Shown: positions 9,445 to 19,318 of the stretch, in pieces
How positions within the stretch are numbered: the stretch's first letter is position 1
Layout: each line of letters begins with the position of its first letter
NCBI RefSeq assembly: GCF_017161445.1
Contig: NZ_CP071060.1
Location: forward strand, 4,154,001 to 4,218,000
Origin: Niveibacterium microcysteis
Lineage (GTDB): Bacteria > Pseudomonadota > Gammaproteobacteria > Burkholderiales > Rhodocyclaceae
Reading direction: 5' to 3'
Length of the DNA stretch: 64,000 nucleotides
The notes under the pieces: generated by a model
Database searches by the model: none
The model's input: only the letters and a program-made list of their open reading frames with translations
What the model was told of the DNA's origin: nothing
Program-made: the position numbers and the translations under genes

Positions 9445-11639
9445 TCGCCAAACTCCTGCCGAACGATGTCCGCGAAGCCCACCGAATAGGGGGGCTCCTC
9501 GCCAAGCCGGGCCGAGAGCGCGTTGATGCGCCGCTTGAGCTCAACCATGTCGAGCTCGCGGCCGATCATCGCGCGGTTGAAGCGCTCGAGCTCCTCGTTG
9601 CGTGCACGCAAGACTTCCGCTTGTTGCTGCAGGGCTTCCTCACCGCGTTTGCGCTCGGTGATGTCGGACATCGTGCCAACAATCCGCAGCGGTCTGCCGA
9701 TGGCGTCGCGGAGAACGACCTTGCTCTTGGCATGCATCCAGCGAACGGCACCGTCCTTGGTTGTCATCCGGTACTCCACCTCGCTGCTAGACGTATCGCC
9801 ACGCAGATCGGATGCCACGACGGCCTGTACGCGAGCCCAATCGTCCGGATGCACGAGCCGCTGGAAGAACGCGAGGTCGGCGGTCACCTCGTCAGGCCTA
9901 TAACCAATCATGTCGTAGTAGCGGGGCGAGAGGTCCGCAAAACCGGTCGCAAGATCCCAGTCCCACACCCCGTCGCGCGTGGCATCGAGCACCAGGCGAA
10001 GCCGCTCGGCCGCGGTGCGTGCAGCCTCTTCAGCGGTTTTGCGCGCCGAGATGTCGCGCGCGATGCCACACACCCCGACCACCGCGCCAGTGGCGTCGCG
10101 CAACGGACTCTTCACGGTCAGGAAGGTCCGCATCTCGCCACCAACCGGCAGCGTCTCTTCGAAGGATTCGCTTTCCCCAAGCTCCATCACACGCCGATTG
10201 CCGGCGATCTGACGCTCCGCGATTTCCGGAGGGAAGAGCGCATACTCGTCGCGCTCGATCACCTGATCGGCCGTCTTGCCGAACGTATTGGCAGCGGCCC
10301 GGTTGAATAGCGTGAAGCGCCCATCCCGGTCGAGCGCGAAGATGCAGTCTTCAGAGTGCTCGACAATCGCTTCGAGCAAACCGAGCACGGTGAGCCGCTC
10401 GCGCTGGGCTTGTGCTTTGGTGGCCGAAACGACAAGTTGCTGGCGCTGACGCTGCAAGGCCAGGTATGCGGCCGCCACAACCAGCGCAAAGAGGCCGGTG
10501 AAGACAATCCACACGCCCTCTTTCATCGCCTCCTTGTAAAGCTCGGTGGTGTCTTGCTTGGTGAGCAGAAACCACTCGCTGCCCTCGATCTGCCGCACAA
10601 CGCCAACTGCCGCGACGCCACGGTAATCCTGCCCGTACTGCACTGCACCGGGCGTGCCGGTTTGATCCAGATCCGGCAGCCGCCCATGCCCCGCCGCGGC
10701 ACGCACCGACGCGGCACCGCCGGGGCGACCACGCAATTCGCTGAGGTAGAGCACATCCTTGCCGTCGCGACGAAACAGCAGGGTTTCACCGCTGTCGCTC
10801 GGCACCGGCCAGCTCTGCAGCGTTGGTAGCAGCCAGGCCTCGGGTTTGAGATGCAGGACGATCAGCGGTGTATCGCGGTCTGGTTGGCGCGAGCCGGCCA
10901 GCGGCGCGACGAAGTCCAGCCTGAGCTTGCCGCGCACACCACGGTAGGGGCCAACACGGGCGATCCGGCCGTCCGTATGGACGCTGGCGATCGCTCGCGC
11001 CAGTTCGTCGGCGACTTGCTGAGGGGCGTCGCCGGAGCCCCATATCCGTTTGCCGTTGGCGTCGAACAACGAAACCCCCGCAAAGCCACGGCTATCAGCC
11101 AGCCAGGTGAGTCGCCGTTTCAGTGTTTCACCCGCGCTCGCATCCTGGTCGAGTTGCCAACGCTTATAGAGATCGGCGAAGAACTGGCTGCTTTGCACCA
11201 GGGCTGCATCGCCGATCGTGCGCTCGCGCACCCAATCCGACACCTGGCGGGTGCGGAAATCGGCGATCGCCCGAAGCCGCTCGAGCTCGATTGCCTTGTG
11301 TTGTTGAATCGTCGCCGCAACCGCCGCAGCCGTCACCGCAACGATGAAGCTTGCGATGAAGAGAAACGGGCGGATTGTGTGCGAAGAAACTGGGTCGGCT
11401 GTCGCGACGCCGCCATCAGCGCTTGAGATCCAGCGCCGCAAGAGAAGCCAAAGCAGTGCCGATGTGACCAGTACGAACACCCAACCCTTGATCGCGCTGA
11501 TCAGGGCCAACGCCCCGGGATCGCGAACCAGCAGCGCGAGCACCCCATCAGACAGAAGAATCCAGAGCCCGGCCACCACCGCGTAGCTCAGCACGACTCC
11601 GAGGATGTCGAGTTGCGAAAGTGAGCGCGGCGCGGTCAT
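9441..11639 (-). CDS. Membrane Cache/PAS sensor protein lacking a kinase
   Basis: About 732 residues from the chosen start. Two N-terminal membrane segments are followed by a third (about residues 85-105), a periplasmic region of about 270 residues that looks like a double Cache ligand-binding domain, another membrane segment (about 385-405) and two cytoplasmic PAS domains. The C-terminus is an Arg/Glu-rich coiled coil with no HisKA, HATPase, GGDEF or EAL domain. With no output domain of its own it may signal through the hybrid kinase, whose start codon overlaps its stop by 4 nt. The ATG at 11639 is preferred because it lies 7 nt after the HD-GYP stop. An upstream start at 11720 would give a 27-residue non-hydrophobic extension and a long overlap. 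Confidence 0.85.
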   Translation of the reverse strand: MTAPRSLSQLDILGVVLSYAVVAGLWILLSDGVLALLVRDPGALALISAIKGWVFVLVTSALLWLLLRRWISSADGGVATADPVSSHTIRPFLFIASFIVAVTAAAVAATIQQHKAIELERLRAIADFRTRQVSDWVRERTIGDAALVQSSQFFADLYKRWQLDQDASAGETLKRRLTWLADSRGFAGVSLFDANGKRIWGSGDAPQQVADELARAIASVHTDGRIARVGPYRGVRGKLRLDFVAPLAGSRQPDRDTPLIVLHLKPEAWLLPTLQSWPVPSDSGETLLFRRDGKDVLYLSELRGRPGGAASVRAAAGHGRLPDLDQTGTPGAVQYGQDYRGVAAVGVVRQIEGSEWFLLTKQDTTELYKEAMKEGVWIVFTGLFALVVAAAYLALQRQRQQLVVSATKAQAQRERLTVLGLLEAIVEHSEDCIFALDRDGRFTLFNRAAANTFGKTADQVIERDEYALFPPEIAERQIAGNRRVMELGESESFEETLPVGGEMRTFLTVKSPLRDATGAVVGVCGIARDISARKTAEEAARTAAERLRLVLDATRDGVWDWDLATGFADLSPRYYDMIGYRPDEVTADLAFFQRLVHPDDWARVQAVVASDLRGDTSSSEVEYRMTTKDGAVRWMHAKSKVVLRDAIGRPLRIVGTMSDITERKRGEEALQQQAEVLRARNEELERFNRAMIGRELDMVELKRRINALSARLGEEPPYSVGFADIVRQEFGE

Positions 11640-11646
11640 GGGCGTT

Positions 11647-12741
11647 TCAGTCGCTGTCCTGATGGTGCCTCGCGATGCCGACAAAATCGTCAAAGGCATC
11701 ATCGAACACATCGACGACATCGGGGTCGAAGTGGCTGCCTCGCCCGCCGAGAATGATGTCGTGCGCTTCGTCGAAGCTGAACGGCGGCTTGTACACCCGC
11801 CGTGTGATCAGCGCATCGAACACGTCGGCCAGGGCCATCAATCGCGCCGACACCGGAATCGCATCGCCCGCCAAACCAGCCGGGTAGCCGCTGCCGTCCC
11901 ACTTCTCGTGATGCCCGCCGGCGATTTCCTTTGCGACGGACAGGAAGGCCACCGGCTGGTCCACATCGCGCTCGGCCAGCTCGATCGCTTCGACCCCAAG
12001 CCGCGCATGGGTCTTCATGATCTGCCATTCATCCGGCGAGAGTGGGCCGGGTTTGCGCAGGATCGCATCCGGAATGCCGACCTTGCCGATGTCGTGCAAG
12101 GGCGCCGAGCGTGTCAGCAGGTCGATGTAGCGGGCGTCCAGCGTGTCACGGAAGCGAGCGTGACCGCTGAGCCGCGTGGCAAGGGTGTGTACATACGCCT
12201 GCGTGCGCAGGATGTGGTTGCCGGTTTCCGGGTCGCGGGTCTCCGCGAGGTGGGCCAGCGCGCGAATCGTAACCAGCTGGGTCTGGTCGTTCTCGTGCAT
12301 GCGGCGCGCGACTTCCGCCTCAAGCCAGGCGTTCTGCCCGGCGAGGCGGTCGCGTGCCTGCTTGAGTTCAAGCTGGGTTCTCACCCGCGCCAGCAGCAGC
12401 GGCGGCACGATGGGCTTGGCGAGGTAATCGACGGCACCCGCCTCCAAACCGCGCAGTTCGTCTTCGATCTCGCCCATCGCAGTCACGAAGATCACCGGGA
12501 TCCCAGCGGTTACCGGATCGGCACGCAAGCGGGCAAACACTTCATGGCCATCCATGCCCGGCATCATCACGTCCAGCAGCACCAGATCGGGCTGTGGCGC
12601 ACTGCGCGCGACAGCCAGCGCGCGCGCGCCGGACGTCGCAGCCCGCACCCGGTAGTGGGGCTGCAGCAGCTCGGCGAGCAGATCGAGGTTCTCGGCTGCG
12701 TCGTCAACGATGAGTACCGTTGCGCCCGGGGGTTTGAGCAT
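11647..12741 (-). CDS. HD-GYP response regulator (c-di-GMP phosphodiesterase)
   Basis: A receiver domain (residues 1-125: acidic pair VDDAAEN, phospho-Asp in [13 protein letters not shown], conserved K in YLAKPI) is joined to an HD-GYP domain. The HD-GYP signature is intact: [10 protein letters not shown] for the HD pair and [11 protein letters not shown] for the GYP part, with the intervening KTHARLG helix. This family hydrolyses cyclic di-GMP, usually with a di- or tri-metal centre. It is the first gene of a three-gene operon with the Cache/PAS sensor (7 nt downstream) and the hybrid kinase, so phosphorylation by the hybrid kinase is likely. The ATG at 12741 is chosen over an upstream start at 12792 because the receiver domain begins immediately after it. 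Confidence 0.9.
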   Translation of the reverse strand: MLKPPGATVLIVDDAAENLDLLAELLQPHYRVRAATSGARALAVARSAPQPDLVLLDVMMPGMDGHEVFARLRADPVTAGIPVIFVTAMGEIEDELRGLEAGAVDYLAKPIVPPLLLARVRTQLELKQARDRLAGQNAWLEAEVARRMHENDQTQLVTIRALAHLAETRDPETGNHILRTQAYVHTLATRLSGHARFRDTLDARYIDLLTRSAPLHDIGKVGIPDAILRKPGPLSPDEWQIMKTHARLGVEAIELAERDVDQPVAFLSVAKEIAGGHHEKWDGSGYPAGLAGDAIPVSARLMALADVFDALITRRVYKPPFSFDEAHDIILGGRGSHFDPDVVDVFDDAFDDFVGIARHHQDSD

Positions 12742-13144
12742 GGTCGGCCTGACTCGGTTATGGCTGGGGCAGGAACGCGCCCCGGCCGTCATTCAATTAC
12801 GGCCCTCGGTGGAATTCCTTGACCATTAACAGGTGCGACACCCCGCGCCCCGCAGGCCGACGACTCCGCGTTCGTGTACCCGCCTACGAAGCCAGCCTAG
12901 ATGCGCCACTCAGTAAGTTTGACGCACGAAACTATTGCACCCTGTTCAGCGGCTGGCGCATTCCTATACTTCGGAAGCCCCAAAAGGGCGCAACAGGCAG
13001 AACCCGCAGCCCCCCGAACCGGCAAGTCCTTGCCCGCGCTGCCTGCACGCAAACCAGTACTGGAGGATCACTCACACTCAACCTGTGGCTTGAGATGCCT
13101 GCGGCTGACCGTAACATTTCGGCCCCGAATCGGAGGTACGCGAC
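12742..13144. other. 403-nt intergenic region
   Basis: This gap lies between the divergent HD-GYP operon (minus) and the copy C small membrane gene (plus), so it must hold promoters in both directions. A TATACT at 12965-12970 could be a -10 box for the plus strand, but the only good upstream -35 candidate, TTGCAC at 12935, is 24 nt away, which is too far. Short open frames here overlap each other and have no ribosome binding site, so I do not call them. Confidence 0.5.
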
Positions 13145-13303
13145 ATGGCTACGCTAAACCTGATTCAACGCGAACTCGCGCGCTCGGATCTACCCGCCTG
13201 GATGGTCAAACCGGGGAAAGCCGAAACCTGGGTCACTGCCCTGCTGGTCGCGGGTTGGGGGCTTACTGCCGCAAGCTTGTTCCTCGCCGTGATGAGCCCA
13301 TGA
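13145..13303 (+). CDS. Small KPGK-motif membrane protein, copy C
   Basis: A 52-residue protein with A-R-S-D-L-P-A-W-M-V-K-P-G-K (about residues 12-25) followed by one hydrophobic segment (about residues 29-49), the same layout as copies A (1430) and B (4350). The ATG at 13145 is preceded by GGAGG at about 8 nt. The residues R, D, P, W and KPGK are conserved in all three while the rest has diverged, which suggests selection on the motif just before the membrane. It ends immediately before the parC terminator. Function unknown. Confidence 0.7.
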   Translation: MATLNLIQRELARSDLPAWMVKPGKAETWVTALLVAGWGLTAASLFLAVMSP

Positions 13304-13305
13304 CG

Positions 13306-13344
13306 AAAAAAGGCCGCGCCGCGGATTGCTCCGGAGCGCGGCCT
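13306..13344 (-). terminator. Rho-independent terminator of parC
   Basis: On the minus strand, GGCCGCGC and GCGCGGCC form a GC-rich stem with further internal pairing and are followed by six T residues. It lies 32 nt past the parC stop and just after the copy C stop on the opposite strand. Confidence 0.85.
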
Positions 13345-13375
13345 CTATCGGCAACTGGACGATCGCGATCTCGAC

Positions 13376-15775
<2,400 letters not shown>

Positions 15776-15944
15776 GGGCTAAGGCATCTGCTGCGGAAAC
15801 AGCCGCGATTATCGCAGGTTGGTGGCGCCTGCCCGCAGTGGATGTGACGTGGCGCAGAGCCCGCCGCGGGAACGCGGCGCTATGATTCCACCTGAACCCG
15901 CGCCGCCTCTTGCCTTGCGCGGCCACCCGTAGGGAGACCCGAAC

Positions 15945-16427
15945 GTGAAGACACGCCTGAGCGCAGTTTCCATTGTCCTGTTGTGCCTTGCCGGCCCCGC
16001 AATGGCCCAGCAGTTCGTGTACCCCGCAAAGGGGCAGTCGGCGGAGCAACAAAAGAAAGACGAGGCCGAGTGCTACACCTGGGCCGTCGGCCAAACCGGG
16101 TTTGACCCCGCCAAGCCGCAGCAGGCTGCCGCCCCGGCGCCCGCGCCTGCGCCGGCGCCCGCCCCGAAAGGCGGCCGGGTCCGTGGTGCGGCAGCGGCGG
16201 CCACCGTTGCGGCGGTCACCGACCACGATACCGGCGATGCGGCAGTGGCAGGCGCAGTGGCTGGCGGTGCGGCGCAGCGCGGGCAGAAGCGCCAGCAAGC
16301 GGCTGCCCAACAACAGCAGGCCGCCGCCCAGCAACAGGCTGCGCAGCAGCAGGCATCGAGTCAGAACAGCGCCTTCAACAAGGCGCGTGCGGCCTGCCTC
16401 GAAGGACGCGGCTACACGATCAAGTAG
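15945..16427 (+). CDS. Exported glycine-zipper-like protein
   Basis: A 160-residue exported protein. A Sec signal peptide (residues 1-21, ending P-A-M-A-Q) is followed by a short domain with a single Cys (AECYTWA), an Ala/Pro repeat, an Ala/Gly/Val-rich zipper-like stretch (about residues 85-110), a Gln/Ala-rich tract and a C-terminal segment with a second Cys (ACLEGRGY). The two Cys residues may form a disulfide across the low-complexity centre. Similar proteins are usually annotated as glycine-zipper or outer-membrane-associated. The start is GTG at 15945 with AGGGAG at 15931-15936. It is followed by its own terminator. Confidence 0.75.
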   Translation: MKTRLSAVSIVLLCLAGPAMAQQFVYPAKGQSAEQQKKDEAECYTWAVGQTGFDPAKPQQAAAPAPAPAPAPAPKGGRVRGAAAAATVAAVTDHDTGDAAVAGAVAGGAAQRGQKRQQAAAQQQQAAAQQQAAQQQASSQNSAFNKARAACLEGRGYTIK

Positions 16428-16448
16428 GCCGAACTGGCATACTCCGGC

Positions 16449-16484
16449 GGCCGTTCCGCAGCACGCGGAGCGGCCGTTTTGCTT
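16449..16484 (+). terminator. Rho-independent terminator
   Basis: CGGCCGTTCCGC pairs with GCGGAGCGGCCG around AGCAC, followed by TTTTGCTTT. It terminates the glycine-zipper gene and isolates it from the TerC-family gene that starts 30 nt later. Confidence 0.85.
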
Positions 16485-16513
16485 TGTGAGACGCCTGCCG
16501 GAGATACCCGACC

Positions 16514-17263
16514 ATGGAATGGCTTACCGACCCCAACGCCTGGGTTGCCCTGGCCACGCTGACCGCACTGGAGATCGTGCTCGGCGTGGACAACATCATC
16601 TTCATCTCGATTCTCGTCGGCCGCCTGCCGGAAAGCCAGCGCAACGTGGCGCGGCGCCTTGGGCTGCTGCTCGCGATGGGCACGCGAATCGCCCTGCTGG
16701 CCTCGCTTGCCTGGATCATGCAGCTGAAGGACCCGCTCTTTGTTGCGCCGTGGTTTGATCGTGGCGTCTCGGGGCGCGACCTGATCCTGATCGGCGGCGG
16801 CCTGTTCCTGCTCTGGAAGAGCGTGCACGAGATCCACAACTCGCTGGAGGGTGAAGAAGAGGATCAGCACGCGGGTGCCGCACGTGCGGCCTTCGCATCG
16901 GTGCTGATCCAGATCGCGATCATCGACATCGTGTTCTCGCTCGATTCGGTGATCACTGCGGTCGGGCTCGTGAGCAACCTGTCGATCATGGTCAGCGCGA
17001 TCGTGGTATCGGTTGGCGTGATGATGTTTGCCGCGAAACCGATCGGCGAGTTTGTCGACCGTCACCCGACGGTGAAGATGCTCGCGCTCGCATTCCTGGT
17101 GCTGGTGGGCGTCACGCTGATCGCCGAGGGCTTCGGCACCCATGTGCCGAAGGGCTACATCTATTTCGCGATGGCGTTCTCGGTGTGTGTCGAGATGATC
17201 AACATCCGCCTGCGCAAGCGGATCAGCGCACCGGTGCATCTGCGCAAGGATCTGCCGGACTGA
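16514..17263 (+). CDS. TerC-family integral membrane protein
   Basis: 249 residues with about seven membrane segments. The family signatures are present: EIVLGVDNIIFISIL in the first helix pair and DIVFSLDSVITAVG in the middle, both with membrane-embedded Asp and Asn residues. TerC/Alx/YgdQ-type proteins are linked to tellurite resistance, manganese export and membrane metal handling; the actual substrate cannot be read from the sequence. A hydrophilic loop with a run of acidic residues (about 112-120) separates the two repeats. The ATG at 16514 has GGAGA upstream. It is a single-gene unit, bounded by terminators on both sides. Confidence 0.88.
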   Translation: MEWLTDPNAWVALATLTALEIVLGVDNIIFISILVGRLPESQRNVARRLGLLLAMGTRIALLASLAWIMQLKDPLFVAPWFDRGVSGRDLILIGGGLFLLWKSVHEIHNSLEGEEEDQHAGAARAAFASVLIQIAIIDIVFSLDSVITAVGLVSNLSIMVSAIVVSVGVMMFAAKPIGEFVDRHPTVKMLALAFLVLVGVTLIAEGFGTHVPKGYIYFAMAFSVCVEMINIRLRKRISAPVHLRKDLPD

Positions 17264-17287
17264 TACAGCGCCGGCCGCCTCGGCAAC

Positions 17288-17318
17288 AAAAAAGCCCCGC
17301 ACTGGCGGGGCTTTTTTT
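17288..17318. terminator. Bidirectional terminator
   Basis: AAAAAAGCCCCGC-ACTG-GCGGGGCTTTTTTT is symmetric, with T-runs for both strands. It serves the TerC-family gene (plus) and the CBM21 gene (minus), which converge here. Confidence 0.9.
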
Positions 17319-17338
17319 GTTTGAACCAAAGCGCTTGA

Positions 17339-18121
17339 TCACTGTTGCTGTACGCGAAACACGTAGTTGCGGCCGTAGTTGTTGTCCCAGTAGGTCTGGC
17401 CGTTGACGGTGTAGCCCACTGCGTACTCGATGCGCGTGGCGCCGGCCGGCAGGCTCAGGCCGTAGGCCCACTCCTCGACGCCATATTGGTTCGGGTTCGT
17501 GGCGCTGCTGTAGTAACTACGCCAGAAGTCACCGTTCCAGACCGCCCAGGCCGTCTGGGTGGTTTGCCAGCCGTCGGTGGTGTAGCGGATCTCCACCTGA
17601 CGATTGGCGCCGATGTTCCGCACGCTGACGCTGCCGTAGTAGCGGTTGCCATACACCGTAACCGGGTTGCCGGTATCGACAAAGCGCGCCAGCACCGGCG
17701 CCGACGGGATCAGGCTGCCCGAATCCTTCGCCTGGCGATAGTTCTGCCCACCGTTGTTGTCCCAGTACTCAACGCCGTTCACCGTGTAGCGCAGCGCGAA
17801 TTCCAGATCCCAGCTGGCGTAGGTCGGGCCGGCGTCATTGCTGTCCGTGAAATTGCCGGCCCACACTTCGCGGCCGCTGTCGGCCGGGCGGCTGTAGGCG
17901 AGCGGCACGTCGATCCAGCTGCCGTCCGGTTTCTTCAAGTGCACGTACACCTGCTTGGCGTAGGCGATGTTCTTGACGAGCACTTCAAAGCGGACTGATT
18001 GCAGCCCCACCTGGTAGTAGGCCGATACCGTGCTCTGGGAGCGCAGCAGCTTGATTTCGTCGGCCGCCATGGCCGCTGTGCAAGCGATGAGCGCAGCAAG
18101 CGCGATGAGAATTCGTTTCAT
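17339..18121 (-). CDS. Secreted protein with two CBM21-like domains, copy 1
   Basis: 260 residues: a Sec signal peptide (cleavage near A-M-A, residue 19) and then two tandem carbohydrate-binding domains with no catalytic part. Each domain ends in the CBM21 hallmark: YWDNNGGQNY in the first (about residues 120-130) and YWDNNYGRNY in the second (about 240-250). Each also contains the earlier strand pattern K-N-x-A-Y-A-K-Q-V or N-R-Q-V-E-I-R-Y with a D-G-W/D-G-S-W motif. CBM21 is best known from eukaryotic glycogen-targeting subunits and glucoamylases, where it binds starch or glycogen. The ATG at 18121 has AGGAGG upstream. The gene lies 137 nt downstream of its paralogue, separated from it by two perfect hairpins. 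Probably a periplasmic or extracellular glucan-binding protein. Confidence 0.85.
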   Translation of the reverse strand: MKRILIALAALIACTAAMAADEIKLLRSQSTVSAYYQVGLQSVRFEVLVKNIAYAKQVYVHLKKPDGSWIDVPLAYSRPADSGREVWAGNFTDSNDAGPTYASWDLEFALRYTVNGVEYWDNNGGQNYRQAKDSGSLIPSAPVLARFVDTGNPVTVYGNRYYGSVSVRNIGANRQVEIRYTTDGWQTTQTAWAVWNGDFWRSYYSSATNPNQYGVEEWAYGLSLPAGATRIEYAVGYTVNGQTYWDNNYGRNYVFRVQQQ

Positions 18122-18187
18122 GATTGCCTCCTGGCAGGGGCGTGAGCGCGCCTCGCCGGGCGGGCGCTGACTTCACGCGGATCGAAA

Positions 18188-18247
18188 CGGGTGCATCGGC
18201 GATGCACCCGGGGCCGCGCGCGACACGGCAAGCCGTGTCGCGCGCGG
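18188..18247. repeat. Two adjacent perfect hairpins between CBM21 genes
   Basis: Positions 18188-18197 pair with 18201-18210 (10 bp, 3-nt loop). Positions 18214-18229 pair with 18232-18247 (16 bp, 2-nt centre). All pairs are Watson-Crick. Neither is followed by a T-run on the minus strand. They sit in the 137-nt spacer between two same-strand genes. They could stabilise the 3' end of the upstream mRNA or reduce read-through into the downstream gene. Confidence 0.75.
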
Positions 18248-18258
18248 GTCAGGCGGGA

Positions 18259-19047
18259 TCAGTTCTGCTTGAGCGGCTGCAGGTAGTTGCGGCCGAAGTT
18301 GTTGTCCCAGTAGGTCGTGCCATTGACGATGTAGCCGACGGCAAACTCGACCTTGGTCGCGGTGGTGCCAACGTCCAGCTCGTAGTTCCATTCTTCCGAG
18401 CCGTACTGGTTGGGATTGGGCGCGCTGCTGTAACCACCGAACCAGAAGGTGTTGCTGAACGTGGCCCAAGCCGTCTTGGTGGTCTGCCAGCCATCGGTCG
18501 AATAGACCACCTTGACCTGCTTGTTCGGCGAGAGGTTCTTCAGGGTCGCGCTGCCGTAATAGCGGCCACCATAAATCCAGGCCGGGTTGTTCAGGTCATA
18601 GATGCGGGCCAGCACGTTCGTGCCAAACAGCATGCTGCCGGTGTCGCGGCCCTGCTTGTAGTTCTGGCCACCGTTGTTGTCCCAGTACTCGGTGCCGTTC
18701 ACCACATAGCGCAGCGCAAATTCCAGATCGAAGGTCTTGAAGCTCGGGCCGGTGTTGGTGTCGTTGGGGTCGGTGTAGCTGCCAGCCCAGACCTCACGGC
18801 CCGCATCGGCGGCACGCTGGTAGGAAAGGGCGACATCCGTCCAGCTGCCGTCGGGCCGCTTGAGGTGCACGTACACCTGCTTGGCGTAGGCAAGGTTCTT
18901 CAGGATCGCTTCAAACCGGATGCTCTGACTGCTGATTCCGTACTTGGACGAGACCGTGCTCTGCGAACGCAGCAGCTTGATCTCGTCTGCCGCGAAAGCC
19001 TGCGCGGCGATCAAAAGCCCTGCCAGGGCAATGAACAGTTTCCTCAT
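18259..19047 (-). CDS. Secreted protein with two CBM21-like domains, copy 2
   Basis: 262 residues from the ATG at 19047, which has AGAGG upstream and opens a clean signal peptide (M-R-K-L-F-I, cleavage near residue 19, A-F-A). A longer open frame to 19188 has no signal-like start and is rejected. The mature protein has two CBM21-like domains with YWDNNGGQNY and YWDNNFGRNY. It is clearly paralogous to the gene at 17339: D-E-I-K-L-L-R-S-Q-S-T-V-S at the mature N-terminus is shared exactly, and the first domain is more conserved than the second. No glycosidase or glycogen enzyme is adjacent. A role in binding an extracellular or periplasmic alpha-glucan is inferred from the domain only. Confidence 0.85.
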   Translation of the reverse strand: MRKLFIALAGLLIAAQAFAADEIKLLRSQSTVSSKYGISSQSIRFEAILKNLAYAKQVYVHLKRPDGSWTDVALSYQRAADAGREVWAGSYTDPNDTNTGPSFKTFDLEFALRYVVNGTEYWDNNGGQNYKQGRDTGSMLFGTNVLARIYDLNNPAWIYGGRYYGSATLKNLSPNKQVKVVYSTDGWQTTKTAWATFSNTFWFGGYSSAPNPNQYGSEEWNYELDVGTTATKVEFAVGYIVNGTTYWDNNFGRNYLQPLKQN

Positions 19048-19318
19048 GATGACCTCTGTATTCTGGTTGGGGGGAAAGCGTTCTTCGACGCTTGCGAGCG
19101 ACAGGGGTACGTGTCGCTTGCAGGCAGGAGTGTGCCGGCGGCCGATCCGGCGCCTTGTCGGAAACTGCGCTTTTCGCGCGAACCGCACTAGAAGATTTTT
19201 ATGACCCGAACGGGATATTCAATTTGACTTGTGCGGCGCAGCAAGTCTGTTGTGGTGGCGCCACGCGTCATACGACCGACATGCGCCGGCTTTCGCGAAA
19301 CCCGCGCCAGGCTTTGCG

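Noticed and set aside
12935..12970. TTGCAC / TATACT as a sigma-70 promoter
   Set aside because: The spacer is 24 nt, well outside the usable 16-18 nt range.
12819..13157. Short open frames upstream of copy C
   Set aside because: They overlap each other and the 13145 gene start, and have no ribosome binding site or conserved motif.
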